A DNA stretch of 64,000 nt from Pseudomonas frederiksbergensis (GCF_001952935.1 NZ_CP018319.1:2696501-2760500), one strand, 5' to 3'. Shown: positions 1 to 8,866, counted from the first letter of the stretch. The notes: generated by a model not told the origin, from the sequence alone. Translations and numbers: made by a program.

Positions 1-478
1 AGGACACTACTCCACCGCGTTCCTTCTGCGACCACCAGTGCACCATCGTCCGCCCACTCGGCGGCCAGCCCATACCCTGGGCCCAGCCATTGATAAAGAG
101 CAGGATGAACATGATGGTCACGCTGGACGTCGCCCAGGGCGCGAAGCCGAAAATGAACATCACACCGGCCGATACCAACAGGCCGAAGGGCAGGAAGAAA
201 CGCGGATTGGAACGGTCGGACACAATGCCCATCAGGAACTTGGAAAGGCCATAGGCAATGGCAATGGCCGACAGCGCCAGGCCCAACTCGCCGCGGGTAT
301 AGCCCTCTTCGATCAGATAGGGCATGGCCAGGGAGAAGTTTTTGCGCAGCAGGTAATAGCCGGCATAACCGATAAAAATACCGGCGAAGATCTGCCAGCG
401 AAGGCGTCGGTAGGTGTTGTCTATTTTTTCTTCAGGCAATGGAGCCTGATGTGCGGCAGGACGAAAGAAAGCAAACAT
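1..478 (-). CDS. glpT: Glycerol-3-phosphate transporter GlpT, N-terminal part (runs off the window)
   Basis: Inner-membrane major facilitator that imports glycerol-3-phosphate in exchange for phosphate. Only about the first 159 residues are present; the 3' end lies left of base 1. The protein starts [15 protein letters not shown] and contains the family's early run [14 protein letters not shown], followed by [12 protein letters not shown], a SDRSNPRF loop between helices 2 and 3, and [16 protein letters not shown], which matches the start of E. coli GlpT closely (from memory). The start ATG at 478 has a GGAG Shine-Dalgarno about 8 bases upstream. A GlpR-like inverted repeat and a -10-like box lie roughly 110-140 bases upstream. 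Identification as GlpT rather than UhpT rests on this N-terminal resemblance. Confidence 0.9.
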   Translation of the reverse strand, partial: MFAFFRPAAHQAPLPEEKIDNTYRRLRWQIFAGIFIGYAGYYLLRKNFSLAMPYLIEEGYTRGELGLALSAIAIAYGLSKFLMGIVSDRSNPRFFLPFGLLVSAGVMFIFGFAPWATSSVTIMFILLFINGWAQGMGWPPSGRTMVHWWSQKERGGVVS

Positions 479-586
479 TCAAGAGCTCCAGATTTCTTGT
501 TTTGACTGCGGATGCGAATGTTACAGTTTCGTTACCGAAAATAGCACCGGTTCGCATCGGCCAAATAGCGGAAATGCTGGAGATTG

Positions 587-619
587 CATGTTCTTTTATG
601 AACATGTCGCTCAGGTATA
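587..619 (-). promoter_or_regulatory. Candidate glpT promoter with GlpR-like operator
   Basis: A 20-bp inverted repeat at 587-606 has arms CATGTTC and GAACATG around a 6-base AT-rich centre, which resembles the ATGTTC/GAACAT half-sites of enterobacterial GlpR operators. On the minus strand a TATACC box (614-619) lies just upstream, so transcription would start within or beside the repeat, the usual place for a repressor site. The -35 match is poor. The rest of 479-744 shows no gene. Confidence 0.45.
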
Positions 620-744
620 AATGTAGGGCGTTGTGGGAAAGGTTACTTGCAGATCTACGTGCCGCATTTCGGTCCAGGGTAGGACGAGGCTTTGGGAAAT
701 GTCCTTCGTGTGTATGGGAAGTCGTGGCGTTTTGTTCCCAGGAC

Positions 745-788
745 AATAAAAAGCGGTCTGAACAACTTCATTTGAAGTCCAGACCGCT
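745..788 (-). terminator. Rho-independent terminator of the quinone oxidoreductase gene
   Basis: Read on the minus strand, a 9-bp stem AGCGGTCTG / CAGACCGCT (752-760 with 780-788) encloses a 19-base loop and is followed by a TTTT tract. It lies 10 bases past the stop codon of the gene that ends at 798. Confidence 0.85.
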
Positions 789-797
789 GCATTGGGC

Positions 798-1775
798 TCA
801 GCGAACCTGAACCACCACTTTCCCGACCGCTTTGCGCTGGCCAAGATCATTGATCGCCTGCCCCGCATTGCTCAGTGGATACACTTGCGACACCAACGGC
901 TTCAACTTGCCCTCGGCGAACCAGCCAAACAATTGCTGGAAGTTCGCCGCGTTGTCTTGAGGCTGGCGCTGGGCGAATGAGCCCCAGAACACGCCGATCA
1001 CCGCTGCGCCTTTGAGCAGCGCGAGGTTCACGGGGAGTTCGGGGATGCGTCCGCTGGCGAAGCCGACAACCAGCAGGCGGCCATTCCACGCGATGGCGCG
1101 GATGGCCTGGTCGAACAGATCGCCACCGACCGGGTCGTAGATCACGTCGGCGCCCTGGCCATCGGTCAGGCGCTTGATTTCGTCCTTGAGACTGGTTTCG
1201 CTGTAGTTGATCAACTCATCGGCACCGGCGGCCTTGGCTACTGCGAGTTTTTCGGCGCTGCTGGCGGCGGCGATCACGCGGGCGCCCATGGCTTTTCCGA
1301 TTTCCACGGCGGCCAGGCCGACACCCCCGGACGCGCCGAGTACCAGCAAGGTTTCACCCGGTTGCAGGTTTCCCCGTTGCTTGAGCGCGTGCATCGAAGT
1401 GCCATAAGTCATGCTGAACGCGGCGGCGGTGTTGAAATCCATCGATGGCGGAATGGGCAGCACGTTGTAGCCCGGCACCGCGACCTGTTCGGCGAAACTG
1501 CCCCAACCGGTCAGCGCCATGACCCGGTCGCCGACCTTGAGGTGGCTGACCTTTTCGCCTACTTGGCTGACCACGCCAGCCGCTTCGCCGCCCGGGGAAA
1601 ACGGGAAGGGCGGCTTGAACTGATATTTGCCCTCGATGATCAGCGTGTCCGGGAAATTCACCCCGGCGGCGTGCACGTCCAGCAGGATTTCATTCTTCTT
1701 CGCGACAGGACTGGCGACGTCTTCCAGCACCAGCGATTCGGCAGGGCCGAAGGCTTTGCACAGCACGGCTTTCAT
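798..1775 (-). CDS. NADPH:quinone oxidoreductase family protein (zinc-independent MDR)
   Basis: 325-residue medium-chain dehydrogenase/reductase that probably reduces quinones or enones with NADPH in the cytoplasm. The N-terminal GroES-like half runs to about residue 125. The Rossmann half has a clear dinucleotide motif GASGGVGLAAVEIGKAMGA near residue 150, and the conserved YDPVGGDLF follows. The zinc-binding cysteine set of alcohol dehydrogenases is missing, as expected for the quinone oxidoreductase branch. The start MKAVLCKAF at 1775 has an AAGGA box and agrees with family length; an upstream in-frame extension looks non-coding. The gene stands alone with its own terminator. The substrate cannot be read from sequence. 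Confidence 0.88.
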   Translation of the reverse strand: MKAVLCKAFGPAESLVLEDVASPVAKKNEILLDVHAAGVNFPDTLIIEGKYQFKPPFPFSPGGEAAGVVSQVGEKVSHLKVGDRVMALTGWGSFAEQVAVPGYNVLPIPPSMDFNTAAAFSMTYGTSMHALKQRGNLQPGETLLVLGASGGVGLAAVEIGKAMGARVIAAASSAEKLAVAKAAGADELINYSETSLKDEIKRLTDGQGADVIYDPVGGDLFDQAIRAIAWNGRLLVVGFASGRIPELPVNLALLKGAAVIGVFWGSFAQRQPQDNAANFQQLFGWFAEGKLKPLVSQVYPLSNAGQAINDLGQRKAVGKVVVQVR

Positions 1776-1925
1776 CAGGGCTATTCCTTTGGGAGTGATG
1801 GCCGATAAGTGTAGGTGTGTGAGTCGATGGGTCAACGAGCATGCCCGGCCCTGATAGTCAGCCATAAGCTTGTGCTTGAGCGGCGGGTCGTTATGCTAGG
1901 CCGCAAACCGGATAAGGAGCGAATT

Positions 1926-2333
1926 GTGAAAGCGTGGATCATGTTGTTGCTGGCCCTGTCTCTGCCTGTGGCAGCGATGGCCGAAGAAGCCAAAGAAGGT
2001 GCAGCGCCGAAGGTCAATTACATCACCCTGAGCCCGCCGTTCGTGGGCAATTACGGGCTGGACGGGACGCCGAAGCTCAAGGTCTACAAGGCCGATGTGG
2101 CGTTGCGAGTGACCGGTGAAGAGGCGACCAAACTGGTGAAAGCCAACGAACCGTTGATTCGTAATCAACTGGTGGCGTTGTTTGCCCAGCAGACCACTGA
2201 AGCGATGAACAACGTCGAGGCCAAGGAAAAGCTGCGTCAGGAAGCCCTCAAGCAGACCCAGCAAATCATGAGCGACGAAACCGGCCAGCCGGTGGTTGAG
2301 GATTTGTTGTTCAACAACCTGATCATCCAGTAA
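1926..2333 (+). CDS. FliL-like (flagellar basal-body-associated) protein, GTG start
   Basis: 135-residue protein with an N-terminal hydrophobic segment (about residues 2-19, VKAWIMLLLALSLPVAAMA) that looks like a cleavable signal. A soluble domain follows with YITLSPPFVGNY, ADVALRV, KANEPLIRNQLVALF and a C-terminal VVEDLLFNNLIIQ, all typical of the FliL family. True FliL binds the stator near the MS ring; this copy is outside any flagellar operon, so its role may differ. GTG at 1926 follows AAGGAGCGAATT, a strong ribosome site; upstream ATG codons lack one. It is transcribed divergently from the oxidoreductase gene, and a REP-like repeat follows the stop. Confidence 0.72.
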   Translation: MKAWIMLLLALSLPVAAMAEEAKEGAAPKVNYITLSPPFVGNYGLDGTPKLKVYKADVALRVTGEEATKLVKANEPLIRNQLVALFAQQTTEAMNNVEAKEKLRQEALKQTQQIMSDETGQPVVEDLLFNNLIIQ

Positions 2334-2342
2334 TGCTGGATC

Positions 2343-2410
2343 TGTAGGAGCAAAGCTTGCTCGCGATAGCGCCCACAAGACCGCCATCGCCGGCAAGCCG
2401 TGCTCCTGCA
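2343..2410. repeat. Degenerate REP-type inverted repeat
   Basis: The sequence begins TGTAGGAGCAAAGCTTGCTCGCGA and ends with the roughly complementary CCGGCAAGCCGTGCTCCTGCA. This is the pattern of the pseudomonad GGAGC...GCTTGCTCGCGA repeats. It fills the gap between two convergent genes. Confidence 0.6.
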
Positions 2411-2411
2411 T

Positions 2412-3530
2412 TCAGGACGCCAGACTCTTGCGAAACCGCATTAGCGCAATCGCAAAGAACAGCAGCCCAATGACCGTGAGCGCCAGTAAGTCCGGCCAGA
2501 CCACGCTCAACCCGGCGTCGCGAAACAGTATCGCGGCGCTGAGGCTGACGAAGTGCGTCGATGGCGAACCCTGCATCACCCATTGTAGCCATTGCGGCAT
2601 GCTGTCGAGTGGCGTACTGCCACCAGATAGCAGCAACATCGGGATAATTACCGGAATCGCCAACAAGCCGAACTGCGGTGTCGAGCGGGCGAGGGTCGCG
2701 AGGAATATCCCCAGGGCTGTGCTGGCGAACAGATAAACCGCGGTCACCAGCAAAAATAAGGTCATCGAGCCGGCCAGCGGCACGCCGAGCGCGCCTTTGA
2801 CGATCACTTCCAGCGACAGCCAGGTGCACAGCACCACCACCAGCATGTTGCTCCAGATTTTCGCCAGCATGATTTCCAGCGCTGTCAGCGGCAGCACCAG
2901 CAAATGGTCGAGGGTGCCGTGTTCGCGCTCGCGCAGCAGCGCCGTGCCGGTCAGGATGATGGCGAGGATGGTGATGTTGTTGACGATCTGAATGACAGCC
3001 AGAAACCAGCCGCCCTCCAGATTTGTATTGAATAGCGAGCGGGTGGTCAGCAGGACTGGCGCTTTACTCGCCACATCGCTCTGGCCGCTGTAATTCAACA
3101 ATTCGCGCTGGAAAATCCGCCCTATGTAACCCGCGCCCATGAACGCCTGGCTCATGGCTGTGGCGTCGACATTCACTTGCACGGCAGGCTGGCGACCGGC
3201 CAACAAATCCGTCTGAAAGTTCGCCGGCACGTTGATCACAAACGTGTACTGGCCGCTGTCCATGACCTGATCGAGTTGCCCATAAGGCAGCAAGACCGGG
3301 CGTTGAAACTCCGGCGGTTGCAGTGCCTGCGCCAGTTGTCGCGACACTAGGCTGTGATCTTCGTCCACGATAGCCACGCTGGCGTTATGCACGCCAATCA
3401 CCGAGCCGGCAGCCGGCATATAGATCGCCACCGTGAAGGCGTAGAAGAGGAACAGCAGCAGGACGCTGTCATGCCGCAGGCTGGTGAGTTCCTTGAGACC
3501 CAGGCGCAGGATGTGCGCGAGCTTGTGCAT
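2412..3530 (-). CDS. yhhJ: ABC-2 type export permease, YhhJ family
   Basis: 372-residue inner-membrane permease, the last gene of an hlyD-rbbA-yhhJ export operon. It has one N-terminal membrane helix (about residues 21-42, HDSVLLLFLFYAFTVAIYM), a large periplasmic domain, then five C-terminal helices including NNITILAIILTGTALLRERE, whose RERE..GTLD motif is typical of ABC-2 permeases. The ATG at 3530 shares one base with the TGA of the upstream ATPase-permease gene, so translation is probably coupled. The partner ATPase domains are in the upstream protein. The substrate is unknown; family members are thought to export drugs or other small molecules. Confidence 0.85.
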   Translation of the reverse strand: MHKLAHILRLGLKELTSLRHDSVLLLFLFYAFTVAIYMPAAGSVIGVHNASVAIVDEDHSLVSRQLAQALQPPEFQRPVLLPYGQLDQVMDSGQYTFVINVPANFQTDLLAGRQPAVQVNVDATAMSQAFMGAGYIGRIFQRELLNYSGQSDVASKAPVLLTTRSLFNTNLEGGWFLAVIQIVNNITILAIILTGTALLREREHGTLDHLLVLPLTALEIMLAKIWSNMLVVVLCTWLSLEVIVKGALGVPLAGSMTLFLLVTAVYLFASTALGIFLATLARSTPQFGLLAIPVIIPMLLLSGGSTPLDSMPQWLQWVMQGSPSTHFVSLSAAILFRDAGLSVVWPDLLALTVIGLLFFAIALMRFRKSLAS

Positions 3531-6253
3531 CAGGCCTCCTGCTTTTTCAGCATGACCAGGCTGAGCCCGGTGAATCCGAGAAAGAACCCGAACAGCGCCA
3601 GGCATTGTGGCCAAAGCTGTCGTATGTCCAGGGCCTTGGTGAAAGTGCCTACCGCGATATCGAGAAAGTGACCCGCGGGGAACAGCATGCCCATCACGGA
3701 TGCCGCACCCTCCAGGGACGAGCGCGGCACAATCAGCCCGGAAAACTGGATGGTCGGCAAGCTGGTGATGATCATGGTGCCGAGGATGGCAGCGATCTGG
3801 GTTCGGGTGAACGCCGAGATCAACAGGCCCATGCTGGTAGTTGCCAGCACATAAAGCAGTCCACCAAAGGTCAGGGTCAGGAAGCTGCCCTTGAACGGTA
3901 CACCGAACAGCCACCGGTTCATGGCGACCAGTACCGCGAGGTTGACCAGGCTGACTGCCAGATACGGTACCTGTTTGCCCAGCAGGAACTCGAGTCGGGT
4001 CAGCGGCGTGGCGTAGAAGTTGGTGATCGAACCCAGTTCTTTCTCCCGTACGATGCCCAGCGCTGTCAGCATGGCCGGGATGAACGCCAGGATCAGCGCC
4101 ATGACGCCAGGGCCGATGGCGTTGACGCTGACCACGTCCTGGTTGTAGCGGAAGCGGGTTTCCAGTCGGGCGGCTGCTTGGCGGTTCAGCGCGGGGCTGC
4201 TCTGTTCGGCCAGTTGTTCAATATTGGCCAGGTGCACGGCCTCGACGTAGTTGCGGCTGGTCTCGGCGCGAAACGGCATGCCACCATCGAGCCAGGCAGC
4301 CACGACCGGTTGACGCCCGGCGTACAAGTCCCGGCCAAAACCCGGCGCAATCTCAAGTGCCAGTTTGATTTCAGAGCGCTGAAGGCGGCGATGCAGCTCT
4401 TTGGCATCGCGGATAGAGGGTTGTTCGTCGAAGTACCGAGAGCCGCGAAAGGCTTCCAGATACGCGCGGCTCTGCGGCGTCTGATCCTGATCGTAGACGG
4501 CGAAGGCGAGTTTCTCTACGTCCAGGGAAATGCCGTAGCCGAAGATCACCATCATGAAAATTGCCCCGAGCAGGGCAAAGGCCATCCGCACTTTGTCGCG
4601 CAGCAGTTCCTTACCCTCACGACTTGCTACCGCCATCAGGCGTCCGAGACTGAAGCCGCGGTCTTTCTTGGGCATGGCCGGCATGACGGGCGCATTCGCA
4701 GAATCTGGAGGTTTCGGCGGTTCAGGGGTGTCCTGGGCTTGCTCCAGGCATGTGACAAATGCAGCTTCCAGTGTTTCGCCTTTGAACTGTTGTTGCAGTG
4801 CTGGCGGCGTATCGCAAGCCAGCACCTTACCGGCATGCATCAACGAGATGCGATCGCAACGTTGGGCTTCGTTCATGAAATGGGTGGAGAGGAAGATGGT
4901 CACACCTTGTTCACGGGACAACTCGATCAGCAGTCGCCAAAAGTCGTCCCGCGCCGCCGGGTCGACGCCGGAAGTCGGTTCGTCGAGGATCAATACTTCC
5001 GGGCGATGCAACACCGCCACCGCCAGGGACAGGCGTTGACGCAAGCCCAAAGGCAGCGCCCCGGACTGCTGATCGCAAACGCTGCCCAGATTGAAGCGCT
5101 GGATCAGCTCATCGATGCGTTGTGTGCTTTGGGTTTTGGGCAAGTCGAACAGGCGTGCGTGCAAATCCAGGTTCTGCCGCACGCTGAGTTCGCCATACAG
5201 CGAAAAGCTCTGGGACATGAACCCGACCCGTTTGCGGGTGGCCAGGTCCTTGGCATTCACCGGATTGCCCAGCAGCGTGGCACTGCCTTCACTGGCGGGT
5301 ATCAGCCCGGTGAGGACTTTCATTGTGGTGGTTTTGCCGCAGCCATTGGAACCGAGAAAGCCAAAGATTTCGCCATGACCGATGGCAAAACTGACCTTGT
5401 CTACAGCAGTGAAGTCGCCGAAGCGCAAGGTCAGATCGTGGGCTTCGATAGCGATATCGGTGGTGGTGCCGGTTCGAGGCGGGATCACCAGAGGCTGATT
5501 GTCGTGGCTGCTGTCGCCCTGATAGTGGGTGAAGGCTTCGTCGAGTTTGCCGCTGGTTGTGACTGCCCGTAATTCCTTGCTTAACCCGGTGGCAATCAGC
5601 TTGCCGTCATCGAGCATCAGGCAATGCTCGAACTGCTCGGCCTCCTCCATATACGCGGTGGCAACCAGCAGTGTCAGTTGTGAACGCTGGCGCCGCACAT
5701 CGTCAATCAGTTCCCAGAAATGCCGACGGGACAGGGGATCGACGCCGGTTGTCGGTTCATCAAGGATCAGCAGATCCGGCTCATGGATCAACGCACAGCA
5801 CAGGCCCAGCTTCTGTTTCATGCCGCCGGACAGTTTGCCGGCCGGGCGGTCGGCAAAGCGCAACAGGTCGGTGGCCAATAACAGATTGTGCATGCGCTGA
5901 TCGCATTCAGCTTTTGACAGGCCGAACAGGGTGGCGAAAAAGTGGATGTTCTCGCTGATCGACAACTCGGGGTAAAGGTTGCCCCCCAAGCCTTGGGGCA
6001 TGAAGGCGATGCGCGCATAGAGGGTATTGCGATGGTGGCGATCCTGGATCGAGCCGCCGAGCACTTCCAAATGGCCCTGCTGCAGCGTTTTCACCCCGGC
6101 GATAAGCCCAAGCAGACTCGATTTTCCAGCGCCATCGGGGCCGATCAATCCGCAACGGGTTCCAGCGGGCAGGCTGAACGTGATGTCACTTAGCGCCTGT
6201 TGTTTGCCGTAGCGATGATTGATGCCGGTCGCTTGAACCGCCTGGCCGGTCAT
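3530..6253 (-). CDS. rbbA: RbbA-type fusion of two ABC ATPase domains and an ABC-2 permease
   Basis: 907-residue fusion protein. The first ATPase domain has Walker A GPDGAGKS at residues 38-45 and signature LSGGMKQK; the second has GSNGCGKT near residue 301 but the degenerate signature LPLGLRQR instead of LSGGQ. The C-terminal half (from about 540) is an ABC-2 permease with RDKVRMAFALLGAIFMMVIF and VREKELGSITNFYATPL. E. coli RbbA has this layout and was also described as a ribosome-associated ATPase; here the operon position between an HlyD adaptor and a YhhJ permease points to export. The ATG overlaps the end of the original hlyD frame (ATGA). It is probably intact. Confidence 0.88.
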   Translation of the reverse strand: MTGQAVQATGINHRYGKQQALSDITFSLPAGTRCGLIGPDGAGKSSLLGLIAGVKTLQQGHLEVLGGSIQDRHHRNTLYARIAFMPQGLGGNLYPELSISENIHFFATLFGLSKAECDQRMHNLLLATDLLRFADRPAGKLSGGMKQKLGLCCALIHEPDLLILDEPTTGVDPLSRRHFWELIDDVRRQRSQLTLLVATAYMEEAEQFEHCLMLDDGKLIATGLSKELRAVTTSGKLDEAFTHYQGDSSHDNQPLVIPPRTGTTTDIAIEAHDLTLRFGDFTAVDKVSFAIGHGEIFGFLGSNGCGKTTTMKVLTGLIPASEGSATLLGNPVNAKDLATRKRVGFMSQSFSLYGELSVRQNLDLHARLFDLPKTQSTQRIDELIQRFNLGSVCDQQSGALPLGLRQRLSLAVAVLHRPEVLILDEPTSGVDPAARDDFWRLLIELSREQGVTIFLSTHFMNEAQRCDRISLMHAGKVLACDTPPALQQQFKGETLEAAFVTCLEQAQDTPEPPKPPDSANAPVMPAMPKKDRGFSLGRLMAVASREGKELLRDKVRMAFALLGAIFMMVIFGYGISLDVEKLAFAVYDQDQTPQSRAYLEAFRGSRYFDEQPSIRDAKELHRRLQRSEIKLALEIAPGFGRDLYAGRQPVVAAWLDGGMPFRAETSRNYVEAVHLANIEQLAEQSSPALNRQAAARLETRFRYNQDVVSVNAIGPGVMALILAFIPAMLTALGIVREKELGSITNFYATPLTRLEFLLGKQVPYLAVSLVNLAVLVAMNRWLFGVPFKGSFLTLTFGGLLYVLATTSMGLLISAFTRTQIAAILGTMIITSLPTIQFSGLIVPRSSLEGAASVMGMLFPAGHFLDIAVGTFTKALDIRQLWPQCLALFGFFLGFTGLSLVMLKKQEA

Positions 6254-7214
6254 TGCAGATTGGCCGGCCAGGCAACGGAGGTGGTGCGCACATAGCCGGC
6301 ACCGGGCATGCCGGGTTTGGCTTGCGGCAGTGCCCTGGGATCCGTCAGGTGTAACTTGACGCGGAACACCAGTTTTTGCCGCTCATCGCGGGTCTCGACT
6401 TCTTTGGGGTGAATTGCGACTTGGCTGCCACAAAGCTGATTTTTGCCGGCAGGGGGCGGTCGGGCAGAGCATCGAGCAAAATCCGCGCTTCATCGCCCAC
6501 CGCCAGGCGTCCAGTCACGGAGGCCGGGAGGTAGAGGTTCATGTATTGATCGTTCGGGTCGATCAGCAGTAATACGCGTCCGCCAGCCCCCAATACCTCA
6601 CCGGCTTCGGCCATGCGCAGCTGGATCACTCCGTCGATAGGGGCTCGCAAACTGCTGTCGTCGATTTCGCTGGTCAACATCGCGACTTGGGCTTGTGCCG
6701 CACCAATCGCGGCGCCAACGGCCGATACCTGGGCTCGAGACGCGGCGACCGACGCGATGCAGGTGTCGAGGCGCGCCTGCTGTTGATCGATAATCTGGCC
6801 ACTGACGAAACCGTGTTTGAACAGTTCCTGAGAGCGCTTGAGTTCCTGCCGGGCCAGCAATTGCTCGCTCTGGCGCAATTGCACGTTGGCTTGTGCTGCG
6901 TTGAGGTTTTCCCGGGCGCGCAACACTTCAGCTTCGGCCTGGTGGCGTTGGGCTTCAAGGGTGCGGGTGTCCATGCGGGCCAGCAGTTGGCCCTTGGTGA
7001 CCTTGTCGCCTTCATCGACAAGCACCTCTGCCAGTCGGCCCGATGTCTTGCTGGCGATTTGCACTTCGGTGGCTTCGAGACGGCCGTTGCCGACATACAA
7101 ACCTTCGGGCAACCGGTCATGCATCGACTTCCAGTAGCCAAAACCACCGGCGGCCAGCAGCAGTACCATTAAAGCGCTGGCGAAAAAAATCGAAGAGCGG
7201 CTGTGCGTAGACAT
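6250..7214 (-). pseudogene. HlyD-family periplasmic adaptor, disrupted by a one-base frameshift
   Basis: Membrane-fusion adaptor expected to link the RbbA/YhhJ pump to the outer membrane. The start MSTHSRSSIFFASAL (7214) is followed by one anchor helix, the biotinyl-like motif GRLEATEVQIASKTSGRL, a long coiled-coil hairpin (about residues 80-175) and a beta-barrel domain. At about 6399-6405, after residues AAKSQFTPK, one base seems missing: the frame drifts through 18 unrelated residues to a stop at 6345. Reading one frame over restores EVETRDERQKLVFRV and about 50 residues of normal C-terminus, ending in a TGA at 6250 that overlaps the rbbA ATG. The gene may be truly broken or the base may be a sequencing error. 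Confidence 0.8.
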
Positions 7215-7346
7215 GCGGGCATCCTGCGGCTGTTGCGTCCTAGTCTGGTTGATCAAACACCGAGGCGCGTTGATACCAGTCAACTGAGGACCAAGCCTAA
7301 CCCTGTTCGGTGCAAAAAAGAGGGTGACCGGGTGGTTCTGCTGTAT

Positions 7347-7796
7347 TTAACGTAAATCGAGCACCGCAGCCCATTGCGCGTTAGTCACCGGCATCACCGA
7401 CAGTCGCGAACCTTTCTGCACCAGCGGCATCTCGGCCAGCGCCGCCTGCTGTTTCAGATAATCCAGCTTAAGCACCTTGGGAAACGTCTCGACATGCGCG
7501 ACATCGATCGCGCTCCAGGCGTTTTTCTCTGGCGTGGCCTTCGGATCGTAGTAAGGGCTCTCCGGCTCCAGCGCCGTCGGGTCCGGATACGCGGCTTCGA
7601 CGATCTTTCCGATCCCGGCGATCCCCGGTTCGGGGCAGCTTGAGTGATAGAAGAAAAACTCGTCGCCTACGGCCATGGCCCGCAGAAAATTACGCGCCTG
7701 GTAGTTGCGAACCCCGTCCCAGCGCGCCTTGCCGAGCGTCTCCAGGCCCTTGATCGAGAGCTCGTCCGGCTCGGATTTCATTAGCCAATAAGCCAT
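7347..7796 (-). CDS. EVE domain protein
   Basis: 149-residue single-domain protein. It shows the EVE signature set: AYWLMKSEPDELS at the start, WDGVRNYQARNFLRAM near residue 30, VGDEFFFYHSSC, and GIAGIGKIVEAAYPDPTA. EVE folds are related to PUA and YTH domains and bind modified bases in DNA or RNA; in bacteria they occur as stand-alone proteins of unclear function and also inside restriction systems. No nuclease or methylase gene is nearby, so a housekeeping role is more likely here. MAYWL at 7796 was chosen because known members begin there. Confidence 0.88.
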   Translation of the reverse strand: MAYWLMKSEPDELSIKGLETLGKARWDGVRNYQARNFLRAMAVGDEFFFYHSSCPEPGIAGIGKIVEAAYPDPTALEPESPYYDPKATPEKNAWSAIDVAHVETFPKVLKLDYLKQQAALAEMPLVQKGSRLSVMPVTNAQWAAVLDLR

Positions 7797-7996
7797 GGTT
7801 TTTGCTCCTTGCGAAGTGGTGGGCAAGTTGTCCGGGGATTTTATGACAAACCGACGGTCGGTTGACGCCAGCGTTTGCGTGTCGGTTCACGTTGTCGCAA
7901 AATGCCGGCCTTCTAAGCTTGACGCTGCTGCACGGCCTACACCTGAAACGGAAACCGCTGCTGTCATCGTGTTGATGTGCCTTTGGGGGGCAATCG

Positions 7997-8149
7997 ATGA
8001 AACGCAAACCGGATTTACTATGGATTTTGGTTATTTTGTTCGGCCTCGGCGTCGTGACTACCGGCTATGCCCAAAGCCTGTGGAGCAACAAGACCGACGC
8101 ACCGATCGAAATCGCGCAGCAACAACAGCCGTCGGCGTTCAAGCGCTGA
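7997..8149 (+). CDS. 50-residue single-pass membrane miniprotein
   Basis: Small reading frame MKRKPDLLWILVILFGLGVV... of 50 codons. Two or three positive residues precede a strongly hydrophobic segment (about residues 7-24), then TTGYAQSLW, a polar stretch with a run of four glutamines, and a C-terminal AFKR. This fits a type II anchored peptide or a secreted peptide with an AQS-like cleavage site. It lies between the EVE gene and fau, which point away from and toward it. Codon use looks like its neighbours and a purine-rich GGGGGG lies 7 bases upstream. I recall similar short proteins in other pseudomonads, but the function is unknown. Confidence 0.6.
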   Translation: MKRKPDLLWILVILFGLGVVTTGYAQSLWSNKTDAPIEIAQQQQPSAFKR

Positions 8150-8183
8150 ACCTGTCTTCGGGCGCCGCTGATTCCAGTGGCGT

Positions 8184-8789
8184 CTAGCCGGCGAAATACC
8201 GCGCCTTGTCTGTCACCGTTCCCTGTAACGGCACATCCCAGCTCGCTTGAGCCAATCGTTCGACCTTCTGACATTCATGGGCCAGCCCCAATAGCGTCGG
8301 CTTGCGCCAGTTTTTACGTCGTGCCAGGTACGCCAGGCTTCGATCATAAAAACCACCGCCCATGCCCAGGCGTCCGCCGACATCGTCAAATCCCACCAAT
8401 GGCAACAACACCAGATCGAGCGCCCAGACTTTGCGTTGCCGGGCGAGGTTGTGCCGGGGTTCGAGAATACGGAAGCGGTTGGGTTTGAGTTTTTCGCCGG
8501 GGCGAATTCGCTGGAACACCATTTTGGTTCGTGGCCAGGCGCTGAGTACCGGCAGATACGTCGCCTTGCCCCGACGTTGAGCGGCACGCAGCAAAATGCG
8601 CGGGTCGATTTCACCGTCGGTGGGCAGATACAGGGAGATATGTTTTGCGCGGCGAAACAACGGCTGCTGGGCCAGTTGCTTGTACAGCCCGCGAGCGGCC
8701 TGGCGCTGCTGACTGGGAGTCAGTGCGCGGCGGGCCTTGCGCAGCATGCGTCGAAGTTGCGGGCGGGGCAGCAGCGCAGGTTCGGTCAT
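8184..8789 (-). CDS. fau: 5-formyltetrahydrofolate cyclo-ligase
   Basis: 201-residue cytoplasmic enzyme that converts 5-formyl-THF to 5,10-methenyl-THF with ATP and so recycles an inhibitory folate. Visible family motifs are the N-terminal basic RRMLRKARRAL, YLPTDGEIDPR for the substrate pocket, and the strong signature GRLGMGGGFYDRSL around residues 139-152. The gene follows the 6S RNA and zapA on the same strand, the arrangement (6S-ygfA) kept across gammaproteobacteria; in E. coli the two can be transcribed together. A terminator lies between the RNA and this gene, so expression depends on read-through or a local promoter. Confidence 0.93.
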   Translation of the reverse strand: MTEPALLPRPQLRRMLRKARRALTPSQQRQAARGLYKQLAQQPLFRRAKHISLYLPTDGEIDPRILLRAAQRRGKATYLPVLSAWPRTKMVFQRIRPGEKLKPNRFRILEPRHNLARQRKVWALDLVLLPLVGFDDVGGRLGMGGGFYDRSLAYLARRKNWRKPTLLGLAHECQKVERLAQASWDVPLQGTVTDKARYFAG

Positions 8790-8830
8790 GAATTCGGCTT
8801 CAGAAGGGCAAGTACGTAAAGCGTACCCGT

Positions 8831-8866
8831 AAAAAAGCCGATGCCGGTATTTAAACCGGCATCGGA
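8831..8866 (-). terminator. Terminator after the 6S RNA
   Basis: On the minus strand, a GC-rich stem GATGCCGGT / ACCGGCATC with a TTTAAAT-type loop is followed by GGC and six T residues (8831-8836). It separates the 6S RNA from fau. Confidence 0.85.

Noticed and set aside
3605..5572. 655-codon open frame opposite rbbA
   Set aside because: Composition follows the antisense strand of a GC-rich coding gene; no motif, and the sense strand has intact ATPase motifs.
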